From Crocinitomix sp. (lineage in GTDB: Bacteria > Bacteroidota > Bacteroidia > Flavobacteriales_D > Crocinitomicaceae), in the NCBI GenBank assembly GCA_020849935.1, contig JADZFJ010000538.1:1-9566 (forward strand): a stretch of DNA of 9,566 bases, read 5' to 3'. Position 1 is the stretch's first letter; each line of letters opens with the position of its first letter. Both the position numbers and the translations under genes were made by a program. Under the pieces are notes generated by a model, which saw nothing but the letters and a program-made list of their open reading frames with translations, made no database searches and was not told the origin of the DNA. Positions 1-6,093 of this stretch are shown here, in pieces.

Positions 1-69
1 CTACTGGGTTCGAACCAGTGACCCCCTGCTTGTAAGGCAGGTGCTCTGAACCAGCTGAGCTAAGAGCCC
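1..69 (-). tRNA. tRNA-Val, anticodon TAC, 3' end cut by window edge
   Basis: Read on the minus strand, the sequence folds as a cloverleaf starting GGGCTCT at position 69. It has T8-A9, a D arm (AGCTCAG...GGTT...GAGC), an anticodon stem CCTGC/GCAGG (37-41 with 25-29) around the loop CTTACAA, and a T arm ACTGG-TTCGAAC-CCAGT (3-19). The anticodon TAC (positions 32-34) reads valine codons GTA and GTG. Only the first two bases (AG) of the 3' acceptor strand lie in the window; the remaining AGCCC-type bases and the discriminator are beyond position 1. Whether CCA is encoded, and whether further tRNAs follow, cannot be seen. A promoter lies about 40 nt upstream. Confidence 0.95.
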
Positions 70-109
70 CACTATGCTATAAAGTTCTCAACTACCTTTA
101 TTGCGGGTG

Positions 110-142
110 CAAATATAAGTAGCCTTTTTAAGATAACAACAC
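110..142 (-). promoter_or_regulatory. Bacteroidota-type promoter for tRNA-Val
   Basis: On the minus strand a -33 TTG (positions 137-139, within GTGTTG) is followed by exactly 19 nt and then TATATTTG (110-117). This matches the phylum's TAnnTTTG -7 element at the usual spacing. Transcription should start around 103-105, giving a leader of about 35 nt before the tRNA. Just upstream (143-158) lies a run of eight T and seven A residues around a single C, which could act as an UP-like A/T tract. The match is seen directly; activity is inferred. Confidence 0.75.
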
Positions 143-158
143 TTTTTTTGAAAAAAAA

Positions 159-1373
159 TTAAATTATTTTTTCTAGAAGGTAAAAACTACCACACACCAA
201 GATTAAATCGTTTGTGTTGGCGTTTAATTTAGAGTGATTTAACGCTTCCGTTGCGTTTGAAAATAATTTGAATTGGATTCCGATCATTTCTGCTTCCAAT
301 TCAAAATCTACCAACTTTACAGACCGTTTTGAGTCAAATTCAACAAAAGAGAAGGTAGCTTCACGAGGCATCCTTCGCAAAATTTCTTTCCAATCTTTAT
401 CACTGGAGGCGCCGTAAATAATAAATAGGTGCGAATAATCAATCGACCGAATTTCGGAAAGTAACGATTCGACTCCTTCTAAATTATGCGCCGCATCGAC
501 AATCACTTTTGGGTGATCCGAGATTAATTGCAACCTTCCTTTAAAATTGGTGAGTTTTTTTACATAATTAATCGCTTCTGAAATTTTACCATCATCAAGG
601 CTCCAATAGAACTTCAAAATTTCAATTCCCAGCAGTACCGTGCGAATATTTCGTTGTTGATATTCACCAAGGAGATCCGTTGGTTCAGGTTTCGATGGAA
701 GCGGATCTGTCCGATAAATTGGCGCATCTTGAGTTATAGCATATTTTTCAATTACGTCATAAACAGAGTCACTCACATACCCTACAACAGTTGGTGTTTT
801 AGATTTGATAATACCCGCTTTCTCCCTTGCGATTAATTCAACTGTATCGCCTAAAAAGGCCGTGTGATCTAATCCAATGGAGGTAATTATGGAAAGCTCT
901 GGCGAAATAACATTCGTCGCATCTAAACGTCCTCCTAAACCCGTTTCGATGATAGCGATGTCACAATTTTTCTGTTCAAAGGCGAGGAATGCCATTGCAG
1001 TGGTTATTTCAAAAAATGAAGGTTGAATTCGAAGGATGTCCGCTTGATAGGTCTCAACAAACCGAATCACAAAATCCTTACTAATTAATTTCCCATTAAT
1101 TTTAATCCGCTCGCGAAAATCGGTGATGTGTGGACTCGTAAACAATCCAGTTTTGTAGCCGTTATTTTGAAATATGGCTGAAAAAATATGGCAGACCGAA
1201 CCTTTTCCGTTCGTGCCTGCCACGTGTATTGTTTTTAATCGTTGATGGGGATTCCCTAATACTTCTAATAATGCATTTATGCGCTCAAATCCCGGCTTAT
1301 ACGCGTCGCCACCTTGATGTTGGTAATTAGGAATTTGAAGAAAAAGCCAATCAACGACTTCTTTATACTTCAT
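159..1373 (-). CDS. folC: Bifunctional folylpolyglutamate synthase / dihydrofolate synthase
   Basis: This cytoplasmic Mur-ligase-superfamily enzyme adds glutamate to dihydropteroate and/or folates with ATP, so that folate cofactors are made and retained. The 404-residue length is normal. Visible motifs are the P-loop GTNGKGS at residues 53-59, TSPHI (79-83), ETGLGGRLDATN (143-154), GLDH (167-170) and REKAGIIK (183-190), whose first Lys is the expected carbamylated residue. The C-terminal domain has VDAAHN and a closing GSFYLLEKI. The ATG directly follows the tonB stop codon (TAG|ATG, no gap) and no Shine-Dalgarno is visible, so translation probably depends on reinitiation after tonB. The next gene downstream is tRNA-Val, and I see no clear GC-rich terminator between them. 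Whether both activities are present cannot be told from motifs alone. Confidence 0.95.
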   Translation of the reverse strand: MKYKEVVDWLFLQIPNYQHQGGDAYKPGFERINALLEVLGNPHQRLKTIHVAGTNGKGSVCHIFSAIFQNNGYKTGLFTSPHITDFRERIKINGKLISKDFVIRFVETYQADILRIQPSFFEITTAMAFLAFEQKNCDIAIIETGLGGRLDATNVISPELSIITSIGLDHTAFLGDTVELIAREKAGIIKSKTPTVVGYVSDSVYDVIEKYAITQDAPIYRTDPLPSKPEPTDLLGEYQQRNIRTVLLGIEILKFYWSLDDGKISEAINYVKKLTNFKGRLQLISDHPKVIVDAAHNLEGVESLLSEIRSIDYSHLFIIYGASSDKDWKEILRRMPREATFSFVEFDSKRSVKLVDFELEAEMIGIQFKLFSNATEALNHSKLNANTNDLILVCGSFYLLEKII

Positions 1374-2102
1374 CTACGATTTAGTAAAAGAGAATATTTG
1401 ATAACCTACGTGTTCGACAGAAGCACCAGGTTTTTTATCATATTTCGTTGTCTTTGCCGCTTTTCGAGCTAAATCAATTAAGTAATTGCTTGCAGAAGTT
1501 GATTTAGATTCTTTGTACCTTGTATTGACAACATTACCATTCGCATCAATCCAAATATCTAAAGCAATTGTTCCTTCTTCTTGGGCATTTGAGTTGAATG
1601 GCGGTTTATATGTGACTTTACGGTTTAGATTAGTAGTGCCATTTCCAGGTGTATTACCATCACCATTGCCTCCTACACCACTTCCATTTCCAAAGCCATC
1701 TCCATTCCCATTTCCGTTACCGCCGCCACCACCCGGAAAGGTAAAGGTATTATCAGGTTTCGGCTCGTTGTTAGAATTGTTAGTGTTTGAGGTACCATTT
1801 CCTTTAGGAACTGGCACACTTTCCTCGTTTTGTGTGATTACATTTCTTGGAGAATCTTCTACATTTTGATTATTTGTAGGAGCTGCTTCTTCGTTATTGT
1901 TCACACTACCACCAGCAGGCTGGGAACCCATTTCCACTTCAATATCTGGTAACTCAATTTCAATAATTTTGTCTTGTAAAGGTGGATTCGGTTGTTCCAA
2001 ACTAACCAATAAAAAAAACAAAATCATTAACATTACGAACACCATGGATGCATACAATGCTTTACGGTGATCTTCATCTCTTAATACTCCTAAAATCTTC
2101 AT
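1374..2102 (-). CDS. tonB: TonB-like energy transducer with Gly/Asn-rich linker
   Basis: This is the periplasm-spanning partner of ExbB/ExbD. It carries energy from the inner-membrane motor to outer-membrane TonB-dependent receptors. The 242 residues comprise a short cytoplasmic start, one membrane helix (about 17-35, no cleavable signal), an acidic stretch, and a long disordered Asn/Glu/Gly linker (about 60-160) whose part at 123-155 holds 18 Gly in 33 residues. A C-terminal domain (about 163-240) has the TonB pattern: KPPFN, then EGTIALDIWIDANGNVV, then LARKAAKTTKY. Two things are unlike E. coli TonB: the linker is not Pro/Lys rich, and the membrane helix lacks the SxxxH motif. The gene follows exbD by 26 nt and has a good Shine-Dalgarno. 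Family assignment rests on context plus the C-terminal pattern; a specialised TolA/TonB-like role is the alternative. Confidence 0.85.
   Translation of the reverse strand: MKILGVLRDEDHRKALYASMVFVMLMILFFLLVSLEQPNPPLQDKIIEIELPDIEVEMGSQPAGGSVNNNEEAAPTNNQNVEDSPRNVITQNEESVPVPKGNGTSNTNNSNNEPKPDNTFTFPGGGGGNGNGNGDGFGNGSGVGGNGDGNTPGNGTTNLNRKVTYKPPFNSNAQEEGTIALDIWIDANGNVVNTRYKESKSTSASNYLIDLARKAAKTTKYDKKPGASVEHVGYQIFSFTKS
1638..1736 (-). repeat. Low-complexity GGN/AAY coding repeat in tonB
   Basis: This stretch encodes TonB residues 123-155 and is made of imperfect short repeats of Gly codons with Asn, Asp and Ser codons. The third bases vary, so it is not a pure microsatellite, but this kind of tract can change length between strains by slippage in multiples of three. 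It forms the flexible part of the periplasmic linker. Confidence 0.7.
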
Positions 2103-2115
2103 ACTCCTTCTCCTT
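2103..2115 (-). promoter_or_regulatory. Tandem Shine-Dalgarno in front of tonB
   Basis: On the minus strand, AAGGAG (2110-2115) lies 7 nt before the tonB ATG, and a second GGAG (2104-2107) is only 1 nt from it. The distal copy has the better spacing. It supports the start at 2102. Strong Shine-Dalgarno sites are uncommon in Bacteroidota mRNAs, and neither exbB nor folC here shows one. Confidence 0.55.
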
Positions 2116-2128
2116 TTTTTAATTATTA

Positions 2129-2530
2129 TTATTCAAACACTAAAATTGGCTTCCATTCTTTTTCTTTGGCCAATGCTATTAATCTAAAAACGTACTGATA
2201 ATCTGCGTCTTTATCTCCTGAGATCTTTATTTTATCATTGTCTGACAATTCCCCATCCATTTTTGAAATGATGATTGGTTCAATTTCTTCGAATGTGTAC
2301 AATACCTCTGTAGCATCTGATAACATGTACATATTATCGGCAGTAACACCTACATTAAGTACTGGTTTAGTTGGTTCAGACACCGTTGTCCCACTCGGCA
2401 AGTCAACAGGAATTCCTGGTTCAGACATTGTACTCATGATGATAAAAAAGATCAGCATAAGGAAAATAAGATCCGTCATGGAGGACATTTCTCCTTGTAC
2501 GATTACTTTATTTCTTCTTCCTAAATTCAT
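2129..2530 (-). CDS. exbD: ExbD/TolR-family biopolymer transport protein
   Basis: This is the small plug subunit of the ExbB-ExbD proton motor that energises TonB. The 133-residue length is typical. A short basic N-terminus is followed by one membrane helix (about 20-36), beginning with MTDLIFLMLIFF. Its Asp20 is the expected proton-carrying residue, equivalent to E. coli ExbD Asp25. A periplasmic domain with the usual IKISGDKDADYQYV segment (101-114) follows. The gene starts 17 nt after exbB and lies 26 nt before tonB, so the three subunits should be co-transcribed. Only one exbD is present, while some related loci carry two. ExbD is preferred over TolR because of the adjacent TonB-like gene and the absence of tolA/tolB nearby. 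Confidence 0.92.
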   Translation of the reverse strand: MNLGRRNKVIVQGEMSSMTDLIFLMLIFFIIMSTMSEPGIPVDLPSGTTVSEPTKPVLNVGVTADNMYMLSDATEVLYTFEEIEPIIISKMDGELSDNDKIKISGDKDADYQYVFRLIALAKEKEWKPILVFE

Positions 2531-2547
2531 CTTACTAGCTATTACAA

Positions 2548-3255
2548 CTATTTACCAGGTTCGTTCAATAAATCTAAAAACTCGATTGAAGCACCTTCCA
2601 TGGTGTGAATAACTTTGTCCACTTTTGCAACCAAATAATTGTAACATAAGTGAGCAATAATCCCTACAATCAAACCTGCAACAGTTGTCACCATCGCCTC
2701 CATGATTCCTCCGGAAATTGTTGAAATTTCTAAAGATGTTTCTGATTTTAAGGCAAAAAAGGTTTTAACCATCCCCAGCGTGGTTCCCAAGAAACCAATC
2801 ATAGGAGAAACCCCAGCAGCTGTTGCCAACAAGGTCAATCTTTTCTCTAATTGATAAACTTCTAATTTACCAACGTTTTCAATCGAACTTACGATATCTC
2901 TCATTGGTTTCCCAATTCTAGAAATCCCTTTTTCAACCATTCGCGCTGCCGGATTATTGGTGCGTGCACATAGTTCTCGTGCCATTTCGACCTTACCTTC
3001 CAAAAGGTAGTCTTTTACTTTCACCATAAAATCCTTTTCATCTTTGAGCGCTTTATTGATTGAAAGTAAACGCTCCACGAATACATATATGGTTAAAATT
3101 GAGAGAATAAACAACGGAATCATTGTCCATCCACCATCCATGACTAATTCAAAAACCGGAATTTCTTCGGTTAATTTATCTACACCAGCGGCAGTTTGTG
3201 CAGTGTTTGTTGCATTAAGATCTGTTGCTTGAAGTAATATAGCTAAAGCGCTCAT
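2548..3255 (-). CDS. exbB: ExbB (MotA/TolQ/ExbB proton channel family)
   Basis: This is the pentameric inner-membrane channel subunit that couples proton flow to TonB movement. Its 235 residues include a short N-terminal extension (1-40), helix 1 at about 43-61 (GGWTMIPLFILSILTIYVF), and a cytoplasmic domain with RMVEKGISRIGKP (105-117). Helix 2 at about 142-165 contains ATAAGVSPMIGFLGTTLGMV, the family signature, and helix 3 lies at about 187-208. The first residues might suggest a signal peptide, but a hydrophilic segment before helix 1 is also what I recall in flavobacterial ExbB proteins. The start ATG has an A-rich upstream without a Shine-Dalgarno, as is usual in the phylum. The 42-nt gap from nhaD shows no clear promoter, so read-through from nhaD is plausible. 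Confidence 0.93.
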   Translation of the reverse strand: MSALAILLQATDLNATNTAQTAAGVDKLTEEIPVFELVMDGGWTMIPLFILSILTIYVFVERLLSINKALKDEKDFMVKVKDYLLEGKVEMARELCARTNNPAARMVEKGISRIGKPMRDIVSSIENVGKLEVYQLEKRLTLLATAAGVSPMIGFLGTTLGMVKTFFALKSETSLEISTISGGIMEAMVTTVAGLIVGIIAHLCYNYLVAKVDKVIHTMEGASIEFLDLLNEPGK

Positions 3256-3297
3256 TTTATTTGAATTTAATTATTAAACGAATATTCTATTTTTTTG

Positions 3298-4779
3298 TTA
3301 CAAATTGCCATACATTAGGTAATAGGTTACCACTCCACCACCATACCCTAACAGGGCATAACCACTGACACGTTTCACATACCAGAGAAAATCAATTTTT
3401 TCTAATCCCATTACCGCTACCCCAGCAGCCGAACCGATAATTAAGATACTTCCCCCTGTTCCAGCGCAATACGCTAACAATTGCCAAAACATCCCATTTG
3501 CTTCAAAAACTCCTGTTGAAACTGGATACATTCCTTGCGCCGCAGCTACGAGAGGTACATTATCAATGATGGCAGATAAGACACCTATTGAAATATTAAT
3601 CGAATAAATATTTTGGTTAAGCGCTGAGTCTAAGATTTTGGCAGCTTGTGCTAAATGACCAACTTCTTGTAAGGCAGCTACCGCCATTAAAATTCCTAAA
3701 AAGAATAAAACGCTAGAGGTGTCAATTTTTCGTAGAACAGAAACAATCGTTAACCCCTTTTTGTCTTTCATTTGTTTTTTAGAATGAATTAATTCAGTCA
3801 CCACCCAAACAATTCCTAAACTCATCATCATTCCCATAAAAGGAGGTAAATGGGTCACACTTTTAAACACAGGTACAAAAAGTAATCCTGCTAATCCCAA
3901 GATAAAAACGACATTTTTTTCTTTATTCGATGCTCGAGAAGTTTCATCGTTGAGTTCAGTTCCACTTGGGCGATTAACATTCCCTCGCATGAATATTGTT
4001 GCTGCAATCAACGGCAAAACAAGACACATCAAGGAAGGTACAAAGAGGTGCCCCATCAAATAACCCGAATCCGGTAACTGCCCATTGTTCCATAGCATGG
4101 TGGTAGTTACATCACCTATTGGCGACCAAGCTCCCCCAGAATTAGCTGCAATAATAATGAATCCACCAAAAATCCAACGGGTCTGCTTATCATCAACTAG
4201 TTTTCTTAAGACAGAAATCATTACAATAGCTGTCGTCAAGTTGTCCAATGCTGCTGACATAAAAAAGGTAAGGATAGAAACTACCCATAATAATTTTACC
4301 TTATTTAATGTCGAAATTCGGCGCGTAATCACACTAAATCCATCATGCCCGTCAATTACCTCCACAATTGCCATGGCGCCTAAAAGGAAAAATAAAATCC
4401 CCGCAATGTCAAATATATGATGTGTTAATCCGTGCTCAATATAATGATGAACTGTCTCAGAAGTAGATGTCTCGTGCATTTCTGCCGAGGTTACTTGCGC
4501 ACTGTCGTTATGGTGAATACTTTTATTTAGAACTTCCTCTTTTAAATAGTTGGCAAATGGTTTATTTTCCTCATTGATCTTCGGATCAACGGCCAATTGT
4601 TCGATGGTTTTATTTTCATCAGCTTTAAGAAAATCTGATGGCCAAACGGCATATAATCCCCAACAAATCATCCCAATCAATAAAGCAGAAGCTGCCTTAT
4701 CAAATTTTACTTGATGCTCGAATACAATCGCAAGGTAACCTACGATAAAAACGATGATCATGATTGCTCCTACTCCCAC
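3298..4779 (-). CDS. nhaD: NhaD-type Na+/H+ antiporter
   Basis: This polytopic inner-membrane protein exchanges Na+ (or Li+) for H+, for sodium and pH homeostasis. It belongs to the ion-transporter superfamily, NhaD family. Recognisable segments are FFLLGAMAIVEVIDGH (130-145), ALDNLTTAIVM (177-187), AANSGGAWSPIGDVTTTMLW (211-230) and SAIIDNVPLVAAA (402-414). About a dozen membrane helices are suggested by hydrophobicity. Between helices 2 and 3 (about 50-122) is a long hydrophilic loop with 8 His in residues 89-121. The start given is a GTG 3 nt after the dehydrogenase stop. An ATG at codon 7 (4759-4761) has AGGAG 5 nt upstream (4767-4771) and may be the real start, removing six residues. The near-zero gap suggests translational coupling with the upstream gene. 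Confidence 0.93.
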   Translation of the reverse strand: MGVGAIMIIVFIVGYLAIVFEHQVKFDKAASALLIGMICWGLYAVWPSDFLKADENKTIEQLAVDPKINEENKPFANYLKEEVLNKSIHHNDSAQVTSAEMHETSTSETVHHYIEHGLTHHIFDIAGILFFLLGAMAIVEVIDGHDGFSVITRRISTLNKVKLLWVVSILTFFMSAALDNLTTAIVMISVLRKLVDDKQTRWIFGGFIIIAANSGGAWSPIGDVTTTMLWNNGQLPDSGYLMGHLFVPSLMCLVLPLIAATIFMRGNVNRPSGTELNDETSRASNKEKNVVFILGLAGLLFVPVFKSVTHLPPFMGMMMSLGIVWVVTELIHSKKQMKDKKGLTIVSVLRKIDTSSVLFFLGILMAVAALQEVGHLAQAAKILDSALNQNIYSINISIGVLSAIIDNVPLVAAAQGMYPVSTGVFEANGMFWQLLAYCAGTGGSILIIGSAAGVAVMGLEKIDFLWYVKRVSGYALLGYGGGVVTYYLMYGNL

Positions 4780-4782
4780 AAT

Positions 4783-6015
4783 TTATGATATTAATTTATT
4801 TAATGCAATTTCAAAAGAGGTTTTCGCCACTTTTGTCTTACTTTGACTTTTTGAATAAGACGCTTTTAATGCATCATTTATTGTCTTAGAGGTGTCTTCA
4901 AAAATTCCCTCATCTGTTATTCCATGAAGATCAGAGCTCATCAAGTAGGCAAACACACGTGCCATTCCACAATTTGAAATAAAATCGGGAATCACAGTAA
5001 TTTGGTTATCAGCATAATCTGCAATTGGTCCAAAGAAAATCTCTTTGTCTGCAAAAGGAACATTTGCACCTGAAGAAATTATTTTCACGCCTGCTTTTAT
5101 CATTCGATCCACTTGATCTTGTGTGATCATTCGTGAACCAGCGCATGGAATGAATATATCGGCTTGTATGTCCCAAATTTGCGCATTAATATCTTCATAA
5201 GACATTAAATTTGGCGCATTGAGTTGATTGCCATTTTTGTTTAAAAATAGTTCGCGAATTTCACTGAGTGAAAATCCTTCCGCCTTCATCAAACCGCCAA
5301 CTCGATCAATAATACCAACAATCTTTGCTCCATGTTGCGCGAGATAATAGGCTCCTGCTGAACCTACATTTCCCCATCCTTGAACGATTACTTTTTTGTC
5401 TTTCAACGACTCATTCCAAAGATTATAAAAATGAAAAATAGATTCACTTACACCATAACCGGTAATCATGTCGGCAATTACATATTTCCGTTGAACATTT
5501 GGAGAATATTGCTCATCTTCAATTACCTTCAAGACACCTTGACGCAATTGACCAATTCGATTTATTTTTTGTGCTTCTCTTGGTTGAAAATGTCCATTAA
5601 AAACTCCTTCTTGCGGATGCCAAACACCACAATCTTCAGTAAATGGGATCACTTCATGAATTTCATCCACATTTAAATCACCCCCTGTTCCGTAGTAGTG
5701 TTTTAATAAAGGTGTAACCGCTGCATACCAACGACGTAAAACACCTTCTTTTCGTGGGTCTTGAGGATCAAAATTAATCCCCGATTTTGCGCCGCCAATT
5801 TGAGGTCCCGCAACGGTAAATTTCACTTCCATGGTCTTAGCCAATGATTCAACTTCACGTTTATCAAGACCAATTCTCATTCTAGTACCGCCTCCTGCTG
5901 CACCTCCTCTTAAGGAATTTATCACCACCCAACCTTCTGCTTCTGTCTCTGCATCTTTCCATTCAAAAACGATTTCAGGTCGTTTATTCTCAAACTTCTT
6001 CAATAATTCAATCAT
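4783..6015 (-). CDS. Glu/Leu/Phe/Val dehydrogenase family enzyme
   Basis: This cytoplasmic enzyme performs NAD(P)-dependent oxidative deamination of an amino acid to a 2-oxo acid, or the reverse. Its 410 residues show the two-domain family layout. The substrate domain has GGGTRM (41-46), Lys65, the catalytic-lysine loop IGGAKSG (73-79, Lys77) and TGGDLNVD (110-117), which holds the candidate catalytic Asp. The nucleotide domain has GWGNVGS (213-219) and Asp237 at the end of the second strand, which favours NAD+ over NADP+. Later motifs are IFIPCAGS (287-294) and VIPDFISNCG (341-350). The GGGTRM region resembles leucine dehydrogenases more than the PYKGG of classical glutamate dehydrogenases, so the substrate is left open. 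A TAATTTTG -7-like box lies just upstream, and nhaD follows by 3 nt. Confidence 0.9.
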   Translation of the reverse strand: MIELLKKFENKRPEIVFEWKDAETEAEGWVVINSLRGGAAGGGTRMRIGLDKREVESLAKTMEVKFTVAGPQIGGAKSGINFDPQDPRKEGVLRRWYAAVTPLLKHYYGTGGDLNVDEIHEVIPFTEDCGVWHPQEGVFNGHFQPREAQKINRIGQLRQGVLKVIEDEQYSPNVQRKYVIADMITGYGVSESIFHFYNLWNESLKDKKVIVQGWGNVGSAGAYYLAQHGAKIVGIIDRVGGLMKAEGFSLSEIRELFLNKNGNQLNAPNLMSYEDINAQIWDIQADIFIPCAGSRMITQDQVDRMIKAGVKIISSGANVPFADKEIFFGPIADYADNQITVIPDFISNCGMARVFAYLMSSDLHGITDEGIFEDTSKTINDALKASYSKSQSKTKVAKTSFEIALNKLIS

Positions 6016-6037
6016 TCAAATTCCTATTTTAGACATG

Positions 6038-6045
6038 CAAAATTA
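6038..6045 (-). promoter_or_regulatory. Possible -7 box for the dehydrogenase-nhaD operon
   Basis: On the minus strand TAATTTTG matches the Bacteroidota TAnnTTTG element and lies 22 nt before the dehydrogenase ATG, so a leader of roughly 15-20 nt would result. No proper TTG is found at the -33 spacing; the region there reads TTTTCAA. The 78-nt gap behind anmK leaves room for a promoter, but the call rests mainly on one half-site. Confidence 0.4.
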
Positions 6046-6093
6046 AGAAAGATTTTCGATTGAAAATTTGAATTAAATAAAGTTTTGAACCAT

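Noticed and set aside
143..158. T/A hairpin after folC as a terminator
   Set aside because: The stem is purely A-T with a 1-nt loop, which cannot form a stable terminator; it fits better as an A/T tract upstream of the tRNA promoter.
1486..1869. Plus-strand open frame of 127 codons with a Pro-rich product
   Set aside because: It is the reverse reading of the Gly/Asn-rich tonB linker; Gly codons read as Pro on the opposite strand. It has no independent support.
3280..3287. Palindrome GAATATTC in the nhaD-exbB gap
   Set aside because: It is short and AT-rich, has no loop, and is expected by chance in such sequence; it is not a convincing terminator or operator.
4085..4420. Plus-strand open frame inside nhaD, and similar ones at 2238-2612, 5380-5676, 5831-6046 and 9105-9404
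   Set aside because: All lie opposite well-supported genes, have no family resemblance and no promoter or ribosome-binding context.
6052..6067. Small hairpin ATTTTC-GATT-GAAAAT between anmK and the dehydrogenase
   Set aside because: Six AT-rich base pairs without a clear T-run are too weak to call a terminator.
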